From: Gentiana macrophylla
Lineage: Eukaryota > Streptophyta > Magnoliopsida > Gentianales > Gentianaceae
Reading direction: 5' to 3'
Assembly (NCBI GenBank): GCA_026214975.1
Contig: CM047808.1
Span: forward strand, 2,904,073-2,968,072
Length of the DNA stretch: 64,000 nucleotides
Part shown: in pieces, positions 11,689-23,000 of the stretch
Position numbering within the stretch: the first letter of the stretch is position 1
How the letters are laid out: every line of letters starts with the position of its first letter
Notes under the pieces: generated by a model
Databases searched by the model: none
The model's input: only the letters and a program-made list of their open reading frames with translations
What the model was told of the DNA's origin: nothing
Translations under genes and position numbers: made by a program

Positions 11689-13325
11689 TGGAGTTGTGTA
11701 TAGAGTGTGTTAACAGTCTAATCTTTTTATCTTCTTCTTCTTCGTGGCTTTTAAGATTGTCGGAGGAGAGAGGTTCCCTTCGTTCAGAGCATAGATTTTG
11801 GCCACACACCCATGTTTGAGGATGGATTTGTCTTGCTAAGAAAAAATTGTCAAAATCATCCGGGTATAAATTTACTGTGAACCGGTTTGTTGGATCTCCG
11901 GTAGATGATTCAACTAGCTTTTTGAATGACTTTGTGAAAGCGGAACTTGTCTTCGTGGACACTTCGACACTCAAATCAATAATTGTATTGAATAATTTAT
12001 ATATAGACGGTAAGCGAAATATGTATAATGTGTATACTGGACGTACCTTGAAAATGATGAGAATGAAATGACTGATTTATATAGTTTTCCATCATAGATT
12101 GATAGTTATTAAGCATTGAAGTTGTGGTCAATAGTGTGGAGTCGTTATGAGGCTATTATGGAGTAGTCATGGCTCATGGGACGGTTATCATGAACCAGTT
12201 GTAGTTAGTGGGATAATGCCCATTTAATGGAATGTAATCGTTTCTCGAGCTCGGGATAATCTGCATTATGTCGGACAGATGATGGTTTGTGTCATGTCAG
12301 TAATATAAGACATATAAGACATATGACGACTTGCGCCATGATGAAAATGAGTCTTCTAACAAAGGCCTGATATTGAGCTGAGCCCACGTCGGCTTATCCT
12401 GATGCCAGATCAGATATCATCTCTTGCTAAAGCCCAGGCTGGGCTATAAATAGAATTGATATTAGATCGGCCCAAATGGTGATGTGGCGTTATGAGAAAT
12501 ACCGATGAAGTCACTGCGTGTAGAATGTCAACTTCACCCATGCCACATATGTTCATATACGAGCACTGATCCTCCATTGTGATTGGTGTTGTGAATGTGA
12601 TCCAACCAACTCATAATGTGAAATAGGTCATATCGTAAACTTTTTGTAAATGCTATTATCAAAGGATGTTATGATCAAAGCAACGTCGTTCTAACGAAAC
12701 AAACATTGTTTGGAACAAACACATGTACTTTCAGATTATTGTTTGAATTTACAAGAGAGGATCCGAATACGATTTCTACAAGGCAAGAGACATTCATGGA
12801 TATAACCCTAGTTTCTTATGAATTGAAATAAAAATGGAAAATAAAACTGAAAAACTAAAGAAAAAGCTTTTATTGAGAAGATGATCAAAACAATTGATTA
12901 CAATACAAATCATACCACACAAACACATGCAATTACAACATCAAAGCAACATATACATTATTTCCGCAACCCCTCGTAAACTTGTACGATACAAATGTTT
13001 TTTTTATTTTCCAAAGTAATACAAAGGAGTAGCATAAAATAAAACACAAGTAGAATATTAAAAGCTTGAGGAATATCACCACATCAATCATTCTAACACA
13101 ATCAACATCACAACATGACGTGACAATGAAACTTCTCACTGATACATCAGATCCCACCGCCACAATGCGAAGGTTCCCAATGATACATCATGTTATGACA
13201 TCTGATATGTCAGAATGATTGCCAGCATCAGTCTTATCGCCACATCAAGAGAAGTCGCGAATGATTATGTCGGAATGGTTGTGATGATTTCATTATTCTT
13301 GAAACTTTATTCAAATAACAAAAAC
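11689..13325. other. Intergenic spacer between divergent CBBY start and MLS 3' end
   Basis: No gene is supported. An open frame on the minus strand reaching into 11974 overlaps the CBBY 5' region but has no recognisable domain. The stretch 12100-12660 has a few GC-richer islands resembling old LTR sequence, without definable ends. The part from about 12840 to 13325 is probably the malate synthase 3' UTR and downstream sequence, with repeated CACATCA/TGTTATGAC words. Confidence 0.5.
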
Positions 13326-16300
13326 TCAAAGCTTTGACATGATGTCATTTGGATGATGGATGACAATGTTGTTGTAAGCATCCAAAGTAAGGAAATCATC
13401 CAACACATTTGCGGTGCATTGCCTTGTAAACATCTTACAAGCTTCTTTATACTTTCCATTTTGAACTTCTCTTTCCCAACTTCTTTTCAATCCTTTCCAT
13501 TTCTTCTTCCACAACCCTCCCAAAAGCTCATAATTCACTTTAACTCCAAGCCCATCACCATTCAATTCAACTCCATATTTCAACCATTGCCAATTCTGAA
13601 CCCTACTAATCTCAGCAGTTGCAGCATCTTCCATGAGATTATACAGCGGGACCGAACCCGTACCCGTAAGCCACGCGGCTAAGTACTGGATCCCGACTCG
13701 GGTATTCAATCGAAGGCCCGCCATTGTTCGAACGCCACGTGGGATTTGAAGCAAGTCTTCTTCTGTTATCATTGCAGCTTCTGGTTTCTTGACTGATTGG
13801 ATTTGGTTCAGTGAATTGCCCATAACGTTCGTGAAGACTTCGATACATGCGGGGATTAGACCGGGGTGGGCTGCCCAAGTTCCGTCATGACCCGCTTTCG
13901 CTTCTCTTAGCTTGTCTTTTCTTACGAGCTCTAATGCGGCGTCGTTCGCGGCAGGGTCGTCCCGAATCGGGATCTGTGCAGCCTGTGTAATAAATAGAGG
14001 AATTTCAAACAAATTGAGAAAACAAGTGAATGTCATGACTCATGAATCCTCGTTTATAAATAAAGTCTAAAGTACCGTTTTAAAAAGTCAATTTTAGGCC
14101 TTAGAATCGACCATATGAAATTCGATTCTAACATTTTTCAATCAAATTTTCAAATGACACATACCATTCCTCCCATAGCATGGACTCCGCGTCGATGACA
14201 AGTCCTTATAAGTAAATCCGAATAGCTTTTCATGAAATGTTGAGTCATCCCGACTTGAACCCGATCGGGCAACAACCGATCGGGATGAGATTGGAAGGTC
14301 TTGATGTAGCTGAATATATAATCCCATCTTCCACAGTTCAAACCGACCGAGTGATCTCGTAGCTCGTAGAGGATTTCATCCATTTGAAACACTGCTGGAA
14401 GCGTCTCGATTAGTACAGTAGCTCTGATACTGCCATTTTCAATTCCGGCCATCTTCTCCGCCTTTTCAAACACTTTGTTCCATATTCTTGCTTCTCTGTG
14501 AATACCATTATACAATGAATGATAAAATAACTAAATGTTGAGAAGGTATAAACTTAGTGAAATATTGGCAATGTAGACGTTTTCGATAAAACCTTACCAG
14601 AGGATTCTAGAAGTACCCTTGACTATCTAGACCGTCTATAGGTTAAAGTGATGACTCCCACGACATAAGAACTACCGAAGGGAGACATCCGAACCCTATT
14701 AAATGATTCTAGAAGTGCCCTTGACTACCTGTCCCTAGGTTAACGTGACGGATCCCACTACCAGAGGGAGAAATCCAATCCCTGTCAGATAATTCTAGAA
14801 GTGACCCTGACAATGTAGACCGTCTATAGATTAAAGTGATGTAGATTGTCTATATCTGATCACAACACCGTAAAATCATAGCAGATGATATTCGGATTCT
14901 TAGAAAGAAACGCATACATACCGAGAATGCTCCATTTTGGGAAGATAAAAGAAAGGCCCAAAACCTTGTCCTTGAGTCTGGCGAAACCTGATGGCGTTAT
15001 GGAAGAAATAAAGCCCGAAATCAACGAGGCAGCCCACCGCAGGCTCGCCATCGATGTAAATATGGGCCTCGGGTAAATGCCAGCCTCTCGGGCGGACAAA
15101 AAGCTTAGCAGTCAGATCATTAAGCTTATAAACTCTGTTTCTTGCTTGATCATGGAAGCTTATTGTGCCATTAACAGCATCCTTTAAGTTCAATTGTCCT
15201 CTCATTAGATTCTCCCAATTTGGAGCCAATGAATCTTCAAAATCAGCCTGCAATTGAATTTGAAATGTTTTTAAATCAACAAAATTTGTCTTCCTATACA
15301 TTATTATTGATCTCGTTACGATAAACGTCCCGTTATTTGTCCTATAATTGTAACAAACACATACATAAATTTGTTTATCGTAACAAAAACAATACGTGAG
15401 GGTGTTTATCGTAATAATGAAACATAATAGTGTTTATCGTAACATAAACAAATACATAGGGATGTTTATCGTAACTGTAATTGTTAAAGATATATGATAC
15501 TATTGAGAAAATAAAGAAACACGATGGACGATGGACTATAAGTGTAATTATCGCTTTATTTTGCCCTAATTTATTACTGTTTTTATTACTGTGAGGTGAA
15601 AAAGAGAAATTCGTTATTTATATTCGAGGACTTTTTAGTCATATTATATCTCGTATCAATGATTGTTGTTTCTGAATAAAATATGGTAGTGACTTTTGTT
15701 TCAGAATCTGTCACCGAATCTGGCTGTGAGAACCGTCTGTAAAAAGATGTCACTCTCTTGTCCCTACTAGGGTGTATACGATTCGAGTTGCATCACGAGT
15801 AGCTCGATGCTTGACTCATGAAATGTCCGTTAATATATGATTCAAACAAACTCGAGTCGAACTCGAACAACTCATCAAGGTTAACGTTAACATATCGAAC
15901 TCGAGCATTCCGAACCTTGACTCGAAATGTTTAAAAGCTTTATCAAGCCCAGTTATAATATAATGAAAATAGATATTATTTTGTATTTTTTAACGAACAG
16001 AATTCGAACACTTTTAACATCTGTTCTAAAAATTTGCCGACCATACCTAAAACTTAATTGAATCAATCTCAAACAATTGTTTCCTTAAACATAATTGAAT
16101 CAATCTAAACCAATTGTTTCCCAGCTCGAACAAAGTTCGAATATCATTATTCAAAGAATTGTTCGACTCGATAAGTTAATACATAACATTGTTACCCTTT
16201 AAAAAAGGGAATAGCTCCTTCAAAAAAAAAAAAAAGAGAGAGAGAATAGAAGAGAAAACTGACCATAAAAACTTTGGCACCAGAATTAAGAGCATTAATA

Positions 16301-16653
16301 ATCATCTTCCTCTCCACCGGCCCAGTAATCTCAACTCTCCGATCAGCCACCACCGCTGGCACACCACCACCGCAAACCCATTCACTTTCTCTAACACCTT
16401 TAGTCGCCGGATCAAAACCTGGAAACCCTCCATTATTATACTTGATTTTCGCTTCTTTTCTACACTCCATAGCATACCTAACATGGTTCCTGAACTCTCT
16501 CTGCAACTCAGCCACAAATTTCAACGCATCTTTCGTAAGGATTTTCGCGAATTCCGAATCGTATCTTCCTCTAATATCTACCCCTTCGACTAGATCATAA
16601 CCTGTTTTTTTGTTTCTAGTGGTGAATTCAGAGATTGCTTCAAGACTACCCAT
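13326..16653 (-). CDS. MLS: Glyoxysomal malate synthase, 4 exons, 567 aa
   Basis: Minus-strand exons: 16653-16264, 15247-14922, 14495-14165 and 13982-13326 (TGA), 1704 nt in one frame; start chosen at the ATG of [10 protein letters not shown]. The enzyme condenses acetyl-CoA and glyoxylate to malate in the glyoxylate cycle during seed oil use. Visible hallmarks are [13 protein letters not shown] (exon 2), [15 protein letters not shown] (exon 3) and [18 protein letters not shown] (exon 4), the last holding the family's catalytic acidic region. The protein ends in SKL, the peroxisomal PTS1 signal. Length agrees with plant enzymes of about 560-570 residues. No frame breaks. Introns 1 and 2 hold short repeat arrays. 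A TA-rich stretch at 16738-16752 upstream may serve as TATA region. Confidence 0.95.
14600..14838. repeat. Tandem repeat of about 97 bp in MLS intron 2
   Basis: Three diverged units begin with AGATTCTAGAAGT-like text near 14607, 14704 and 14800. Each continues with CCCTTGACTA, CCGTCTATAGGTTAA or a variant, then GTGATG. Noncoding, inside the intron. Confidence 0.75.
15301..15485. repeat. Short direct repeats (GTTTATCGTAAC) in MLS intron 1
   Basis: GTTTATCGTAA(C/T) occurs about five times within 180 bases, spaced by A/C-rich text. Further on (15766-16170) GGGTGTATACGATTCGAG and many CTCGAAC words suggest a truncated relative of the element at 54334-54802. Confidence 0.6.
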
Positions 16654-16832
16654 TTTGGAAAAAAATTGGAAATTATGTAAGAACAAAATGGAAATTGTTG
16701 AAGGTAAGTTGATACGTGTGTGTTATGGGTTGTGTGTGTATATATATATATACAGGAAAATTATATATTTATTGTTAATGGATGGATAGATACAAATAAG
16801 GAGTCGATGATGGTTGATTATGGGGTGGTTGT

Positions 16833-16860
16833 GGGGGGTGGGGGTAGGGGTGGGGGGGGG
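16833..16860 (+). other. Potential G-quadruplex upstream of MLS
   Basis: Four G runs of 6, 5, 4 and 9, separated by one or two bases, lie on the plus strand about 180 bp upstream of the malate synthase ATG. The template for MLS is the plus strand, so the G-rich strand would be the transcribed one. Motif seen; folding is inference. Confidence 0.6.
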
Positions 16861-17018
16861 ATATATATATGTAAAGAAATAGGGTGGTGCATGGCGTTAT
16901 GCACTTCAGAGAGGATGAGACAGACTCTCGACGGAGGGGAGAGGATGAGGATATGGGCAAAGGGTTTTGAAAGTTGTGCCTACCTCGGGAGAAGTAATTC
17001 TTTTCTAATTACAAAATA

Positions 17019-17252
17019 CTATCTCCGGTCTAAAATATAAGTCATCGTTGACTTTGACACGCATATTAAGCGATGCGCAGAACCAATCGAATTTTACACT
17101 ATCATGATGAAATTACTCATTGTTTACACTGCGATTGGTGACAAGAAATGCTAGAGGGTAATTTCAGTACGATGATAGTAAAATTCGATTAATATCGTCT
17201 CCTTAATACGCTAAAAGCTCAATCAGCGACTTATATTTTGGACCGGAGGTAG
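17019..17252. mobile_element. Stowaway-type MITE
   Basis: Terminal inverted repeats CTATCTCCGGTCTAAAATAT (left) and, reverse-complemented, CTACCTCCGGTCCAAAATAT (right), flanked by TA on both sides (17017-17018 and 17253-17254). The interior continues as an imperfect inverted repeat, for example CGAATTTTAC..TATCAT in both arms, so the whole 234 bp can fold as one hairpin. These are marks of Tc1/mariner-derived Stowaway elements. It lies upstream of malate synthase. Confidence 0.85.
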
Positions 17253-19499
17253 TAAATACTACATCTTCTTATAAACTATAAGAATTAAGAAGGGTTTTTA
17301 GAAGCTGTGGTGAAAGAGTTTGATTATTGAAATTATAAATACGCTAGAGTCTGAGGTTCGAATCATGTATGAAACTATAGTTTTTAGTAAAAAAAAAAGT
17401 TTAAACAGTATATATGACTTCACTGAACTATTAAGGTACATCGTTCGATCTATTTTTACTTTTCAACACTAATATTTGAGATATGTCGAGAGAGCATTTT
17501 TATTCGAGACGATGATGAGAATCGATCGGACTCTGGTCATCACCAAAAAACTAATGCAATGATAATTATGATATGTACTATTAGGTCGGATTCGATTCCC
17601 GAGATACGTTGATGTTGATTGTGCTTGTAAAACTCATTCTTATGATGCTAATGTTATTCACCATCGATATTTTCCTAGTTAGTTACTTGCAAAATTTGAC
17701 ATCTTAGGTTATATACTTGACATCGGCATTGTTGAGATAAGCAAAAATCGAGGCTTATGGCTTGATGAACACAAGATCAACAACATATTTTTATCATATG
17801 GAGACAAAACCAATACTATCATTTTCTTCTTATTTTTGTTTTTTAAATGTGTGAAAGCAAACGTCTTTTTACCCCTCACTCATCTGCTCATGAAAACAAA
17901 GAATATATTCCTTTTCTCTCGCTCACGCTTAAATACAAATTCGTTTTAAGCATTTTGTGATTTATTTACGTTATTATTTTGTTTTAAGTCTGTTGTGAAT
18001 TATATATGTTATTGAATCCTTTTTTTTTTCGGGTTATAAGGGAGAAATCAAACTTAGACTAAGTGTAATTGAGTTCTAGAGAATTTCCAACATCAGGTTC
18101 GACTCTTGAGCTATAATAAAGAGTACAATTTATATGTTGAAGCCGTTCAGGAAATCCGGTATGACACCTTAGATAAATCGAGGCGCTACACTAACTCATG
18201 TCTTAAATCTAATTATTATTATCGGTTGTGGTATATCAAGTAGGATTTGATCTACCACCAACCTAAAATTTATGATTTCCACTAATTATTTAGCATCATA
18301 ATGAGTACAGGATCCATATTTGTGCACAGCTATTAGGCGGTTTTTGGATAAGATCAAATTGATTTCTAGTATAATATTACAGCTATCAAAAAAAACAAAC
18401 AAGGGGGACTCTACTTGTGTAAATCCAAGTCTGAGGTCAAAGAGATAAGAGTTATTAATTACCCTTTGATCAAAGTTTGGTTTGAAGGCGTTTTTAAAAT
18501 AGAAACATTTATTTACCCAGAATGATCTCTATCTAATAAGAAGAAAGGCCAATTTAACTAGAGGCTGACACGTGGCAAGTTGTGGGCTTGACATGTGTCA
18601 GCAGGGAAAAAATTATAAAAAAAATAAAAATTTGTGTGTTTCTCTTTAACCAAAAGGGAAAAAAGGAACGAAATTGTATCAGGAAATATGAGGGGAAAAA
18701 AATAAAAATAGGGATGATTATGTACATTTATGTGATATATGATGTATTTATACACACATCTACAACAAAAAATTGTGCCGTTCTGTCTAAGAAAAGGAAA
18801 AAAAAAAAATGGTCGTGTATCACTCGGTTACAACAGGTTATACAATCTTAATATTAATATAACATCATCGAGATTTATATATCCGTTTCTTCGTATCAAT
18901 GTTCATTATCATTGACTAAAATATACAATGGATGAAATCAAAATTGACAGATTTAGTTAGGATTAGTTATATTATATACCATGATGTTATATTGTTGTCT
19001 ATGATATAACATGTGTTTATTCATATAGCTATCACATATTCAAATAGATTTAGTGAATATTAACATATGCGTTTAACATTAGTTAAATATATATTAAAAA
19101 AAATTGTTACTTATATTACATACAATGATGTTTGCATCGTAGTCTATCATATAACCTATATTGTTCTGTACAGCTATCCTATTTAATCATCAAATCTTCT
19201 CTTTTTTTACGGCATTTCATTATATATATTATGCGATATGAATGAGAATATTTATCTCATCATGTTACGTAAATGTGTATGTAATTATAATATATTGCTA
19301 TTTCTTGATTTTTTTTCGGTTGTCACTTACACATATAGGATGATTAGATAACACTATCATGTGATAAATAATATAGAAAGACTAAAATATTATGAATGAT
19401 TTAGTGTTGAAGGACTAATAATTAATTTTATACAAGATCTATGTCTAATTAGATAATAATAATATTCGGGTATATACATGTATTCTTATATTAGGTCTA
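17253..19499. other. AT-rich spacer left of the Helitron
   Basis: No gene is supported. It contains one clear 16-bp inverted repeat at 18564-18602 and otherwise AT-rich unique-looking sequence. A short ORF at 18582 is low complexity and not credible. Confidence 0.6.
18564..18602. repeat. Short hairpin with G-box
   Basis: GCTGACACGTGGCAAG and CTTGACATGTGTCAGC are inverted with two mismatches around a 7-base loop. The left arm contains CACGTG. It could be a MITE end or a protein-binding site. Confidence 0.55.
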
Positions 19500-19538
19500 T
19501 CTATTAATTAAAATTGTTATTTTTTATTTAGGGATTGA

Positions 19539-19576
19539 AGGGGGACGAGGGGTGGGGTGAGGAGGGGGGGAGGGGG
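19539..19576 (+). other. G-rich tract near Helitron 5' end
   Basis: Repeated runs of four to eight G separated by A, T, TGA or ACGA form a potential G-quadruplex about 40 bases inside the proposed Helitron 5' end. Motif seen; role is inference. Confidence 0.5.
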
Positions 19577-20018
19577 TTAATGCCAGCTAATACAAGCTAA
19601 TACAATGGGGAGTGGGATTGGTGATATCATTTGGGGTAGATCTAGATAGAAGAAGATCGTTGTTTTCCTACATAGAAGAAGATGAAAGATTTTCTATAGA
19701 TCTAGATAGAATGCTTTTGGGGTTTTCTCAACTGATTTCCTCTCAATCATGTCAAATTTGAGGCATATTTGCTATCAATGATATCAGTTTCAAGTCTTCT
19801 GCCTTCCAATTCACAAAAGCTGAAAAGACGCTGGATTTTGAAGATTTATCCACCGGTTCTTCACATGCATTGAAGGATGACAGCTTCTGCAAATTTGTCT
19901 GCTGGATTGAAGAGATGAGGGTTGATTTGTGTAATTACACAGCAGATTATACAGGGAAAAGTCCATTATTCGGGTAAAGATTACTCTTTTTTTTCCTTAC
20001 ATCTTTAGATTTCCTGCC

Positions 20019-20026
20019 TATATAAA
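20019..20026 (+). promoter_or_regulatory. Putative TATA box of the Rep/helicase gene
   Basis: TATATAAA stands about 1.1 kb upstream of the Rep/helicase reading frame. A 5' leader with a possible donor (CTTGTAAGT near 20126) follows, so transcription may begin near 20050 with a leader intron. Confidence 0.4.
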
Positions 20027-23000
20027 TCACAATTGCATACAGCTTATGTATCTCACCGCTCACTTGCTTCTCTCTACACAGATAAAAAAAAAACTGCCGC
20101 TGAATCTGAATTCTCATTTACTGCTTGTAAGTTTATTCTTTCCTTTAGCTTCTGCAATAATAAATACTGTAATCAATATATTTATCTGGTGTTCTTATAC
20201 ATAAACTTCAAGTTTTATTGCATTTCATTGATTGCATTGACCAGAAAAAAACATGCATATGCTTCCAGATCAGTATTAAATGCTCACTGAGTTGATCTAA
20301 CATCTGTTCGAATATGGTAGTGTTTTATATGGTTATTACCTGTATGAGGAAGTCTGCTTTTTGAGGGGTTTACTGTTATGTATGGATAGATTCTTTGTGT
20401 CATTAATGTGTTAACAATAGCCTTTATATGTGATTTATTTTTATTCAATATGCAACATGTAAAAGATTTGAATTTATGGCCTTCATGCAAGTTAATTAGT
20501 TTATGACTCTATTCTCTTCTATGAACCTCGGCTAAGTTTGCATGTTAAATGGAACTGAGTGTGGCTACATGTGAAGGAACCTCAGATAACCTCAAATAAG
20601 TTCAGCTCTAATAAATAAGTTTATGCAGTTCAGTTTATAAGTGCAGGGTAATCAGTTAAATGATTGGTTAGTCTGAGAATTATCATCTCAAGTTTTAAAT
20701 TGTAGATAGTTTCAGGCTTTCATGTATTAGATGCTTTCAAATAACTTCAGCTAATCATGCATTAGATTGTTTGAAATAACTTATAGCTTATTGTCATGTC
20801 TTCTTTTACTATACTTTCAGAGTTTTTCCCGCTAACTGTTCTTTTTACATGTTTTTTTTTCGTGCCTTCTGTTTAGCCTGGGCTACAAGGAAGAGAACAT
20901 TTGCTGGGTGGGCTTACTGGTCTTGGGTTTCTGTCATGGCGCTTCAACAGGTATTCTAAGGCTGCATTATACTGTTCGTTGCTCTTTCATTAGTTTCAGT
21001 GGTACTGCTTCAAGAATTGCTTGCTCTTATAAGTTTTGGTTGTACAGTATTCATTGTTATTGTTTATTTTCTCCCCGCTTCTTTGTCTTCTGTGCTTTCA
21101 TGGTTAAGAATGAATAGTTATATAGAAAAGAAACATGTAAGAAAGATGGCTATTGTCAGATGGAAACAAAAAAAAAGTATAAACAGACAATCATTACAAG
21201 TAAAAAACAAGATGAATCTGCAAAAAATATAGAAGGCTCTGACTTAAGTTGATGTAGCCTCACTGATTCTACCAACTCTGATGTTAGTGTTGGTGATGGA
21301 TCCTCATGTATCCTTGGAGAAAAGTCTTTTGTAGCTAATGCTTCAATGGACAGCAAGTTAGTGAACGATGGAAGAGATAGTAAGATAAAAAAACGGAAAG
21401 AAAAATGTGCTAAAAGAACATTAAAAACAACTGAATGTTTAGGTTCTTTTACAAAATCAAATTCTTGCAGTATGCCTGGACAAGATTTATTACAAACCAA
21501 AAAAGTTTCAGAGGTACCTAATGAAATGCAAGATTCATTAGATCAGCCTAGAAAAAAACTTAAGCAAGACTCCCTTCACTCTGAGCCTGCTTCATCTGTA
21601 GGTTTTAATTTAAGTGGACAATTGGTCAACTTAGATTCTGTATCTCCATCTTTCTTAAATGATAATACATCTAAATCAAAATCTTTAGATACTACAGTAC
21701 GAAGTTTAAAAGTCAAAATTACAAATTCAGGTCATACAAAATCTAAAAGCATAACATACATTGATGGTGTTACCGTTTCAGCTGAAACTCCGAATGTGGT
21801 GCAGATTAGTAATCGACGTAAGAAACAACAGAATTGTAGAGAGTTGTTAACCATGATACATGATAAAAGTGATATACTATATGAAGTCTATGACTGTGTG
21901 TTTTGTGGTGCTAAAAGATTTCCTTATGAAACACCAACCTTTTGTTGTTCAGGTGGATATATAATTTTAACTAATACCGATTTACCTTTAATGCTTACTA
22001 ATCTCCTAACATCTAATGAAACTGAAGCTGTGAACTTTAGAACTTCAATTAGAACATATAATAATCATCTTGCATTCACATCGTTTGGTGCAACTTATGA
22101 TAAAGAATTAGCTAAGAGAAACAAATGCGTCTATACTTTTATAGTCCAAGGTCAAGTGTACCATTTTCTGAATGATCTTGTAGAAACTCCTGAAAAAAGT
22201 CAGAATTTACAGTTTTACTTTCATGATTCAGATCATGAATTATTGAACCGCCTTAAAAAATGCCCTAGGTTATTTGAAGCAACATTAGAAAAGATTTTAA
22301 CAGAGCTGTCTCATAATCCATATGCAAGATTTTTTTAGAGATTTAAGAAATATTTCAAACATTCATGAACTTGAAATTGTATTGTTTTGTAATCCAAAAA
22401 TAGATCAGAGAATCTGTAATAAACCTACTGTTTCAGAAGTTGATGGGATATTAGTTGAGGGTCATGACAATGCACAAAGAAGCATAAAAGTATACACACA
22501 TAGTGGAGTTTCACATTTTATTGCATACTACTACGGCTGTTAGGATCCTTTCTGAAGATCAATTATGTTTCCATACTGATGATCTTGGTTGGCATCAAGG
22601 TATAAGTAAAAAAAAATGTTAATGTTAATCCATGAAAGAGGAAAAAGAATATTGAAAATAGTGAAATGCTTAATCCACGAAATGCAAGTACTGTTCTTGA
22701 ACTTCTTGAATCTGAAAACACAATGCTTTTAAATGATACATCACAAGATCCAACTTATGTGTCGATTAGAGAATATTATTGCTATAAATTACAGATTAGA
22801 GATAATGATAGGTCTTACATATTACGTTTTGGTCGCCTTCTCCAACAATATGTAGTTGATATGTTTGTTAAATTAGAGACACAAAGACTAGACTACTTTA
22901 GATCTCAACAAAACAATATTAGACAAGAGTTTCTTCAAGGTATAGTGGATACGGTAGCAAATGGAGAAATTGATGATAGCAAGATTGGTCAACGCGTTAT

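Noticed and set aside
11516..11974. Minus-strand ORF of 152 codons overlapping the CBBY 5' end
   Set aside because: Different frame from the CBBY exon, no domain, and the CBBY transit-peptide frame explains the region.
16192..16600. Plus-strand ORFs opposite malate synthase exon 1
   Set aside because: Antisense shadows of a well supported exon.
21156..21500. Minus-strand ORF in the Helitron
   Set aside because: Opposite the Rep/helicase N-terminal frame; low complexity.
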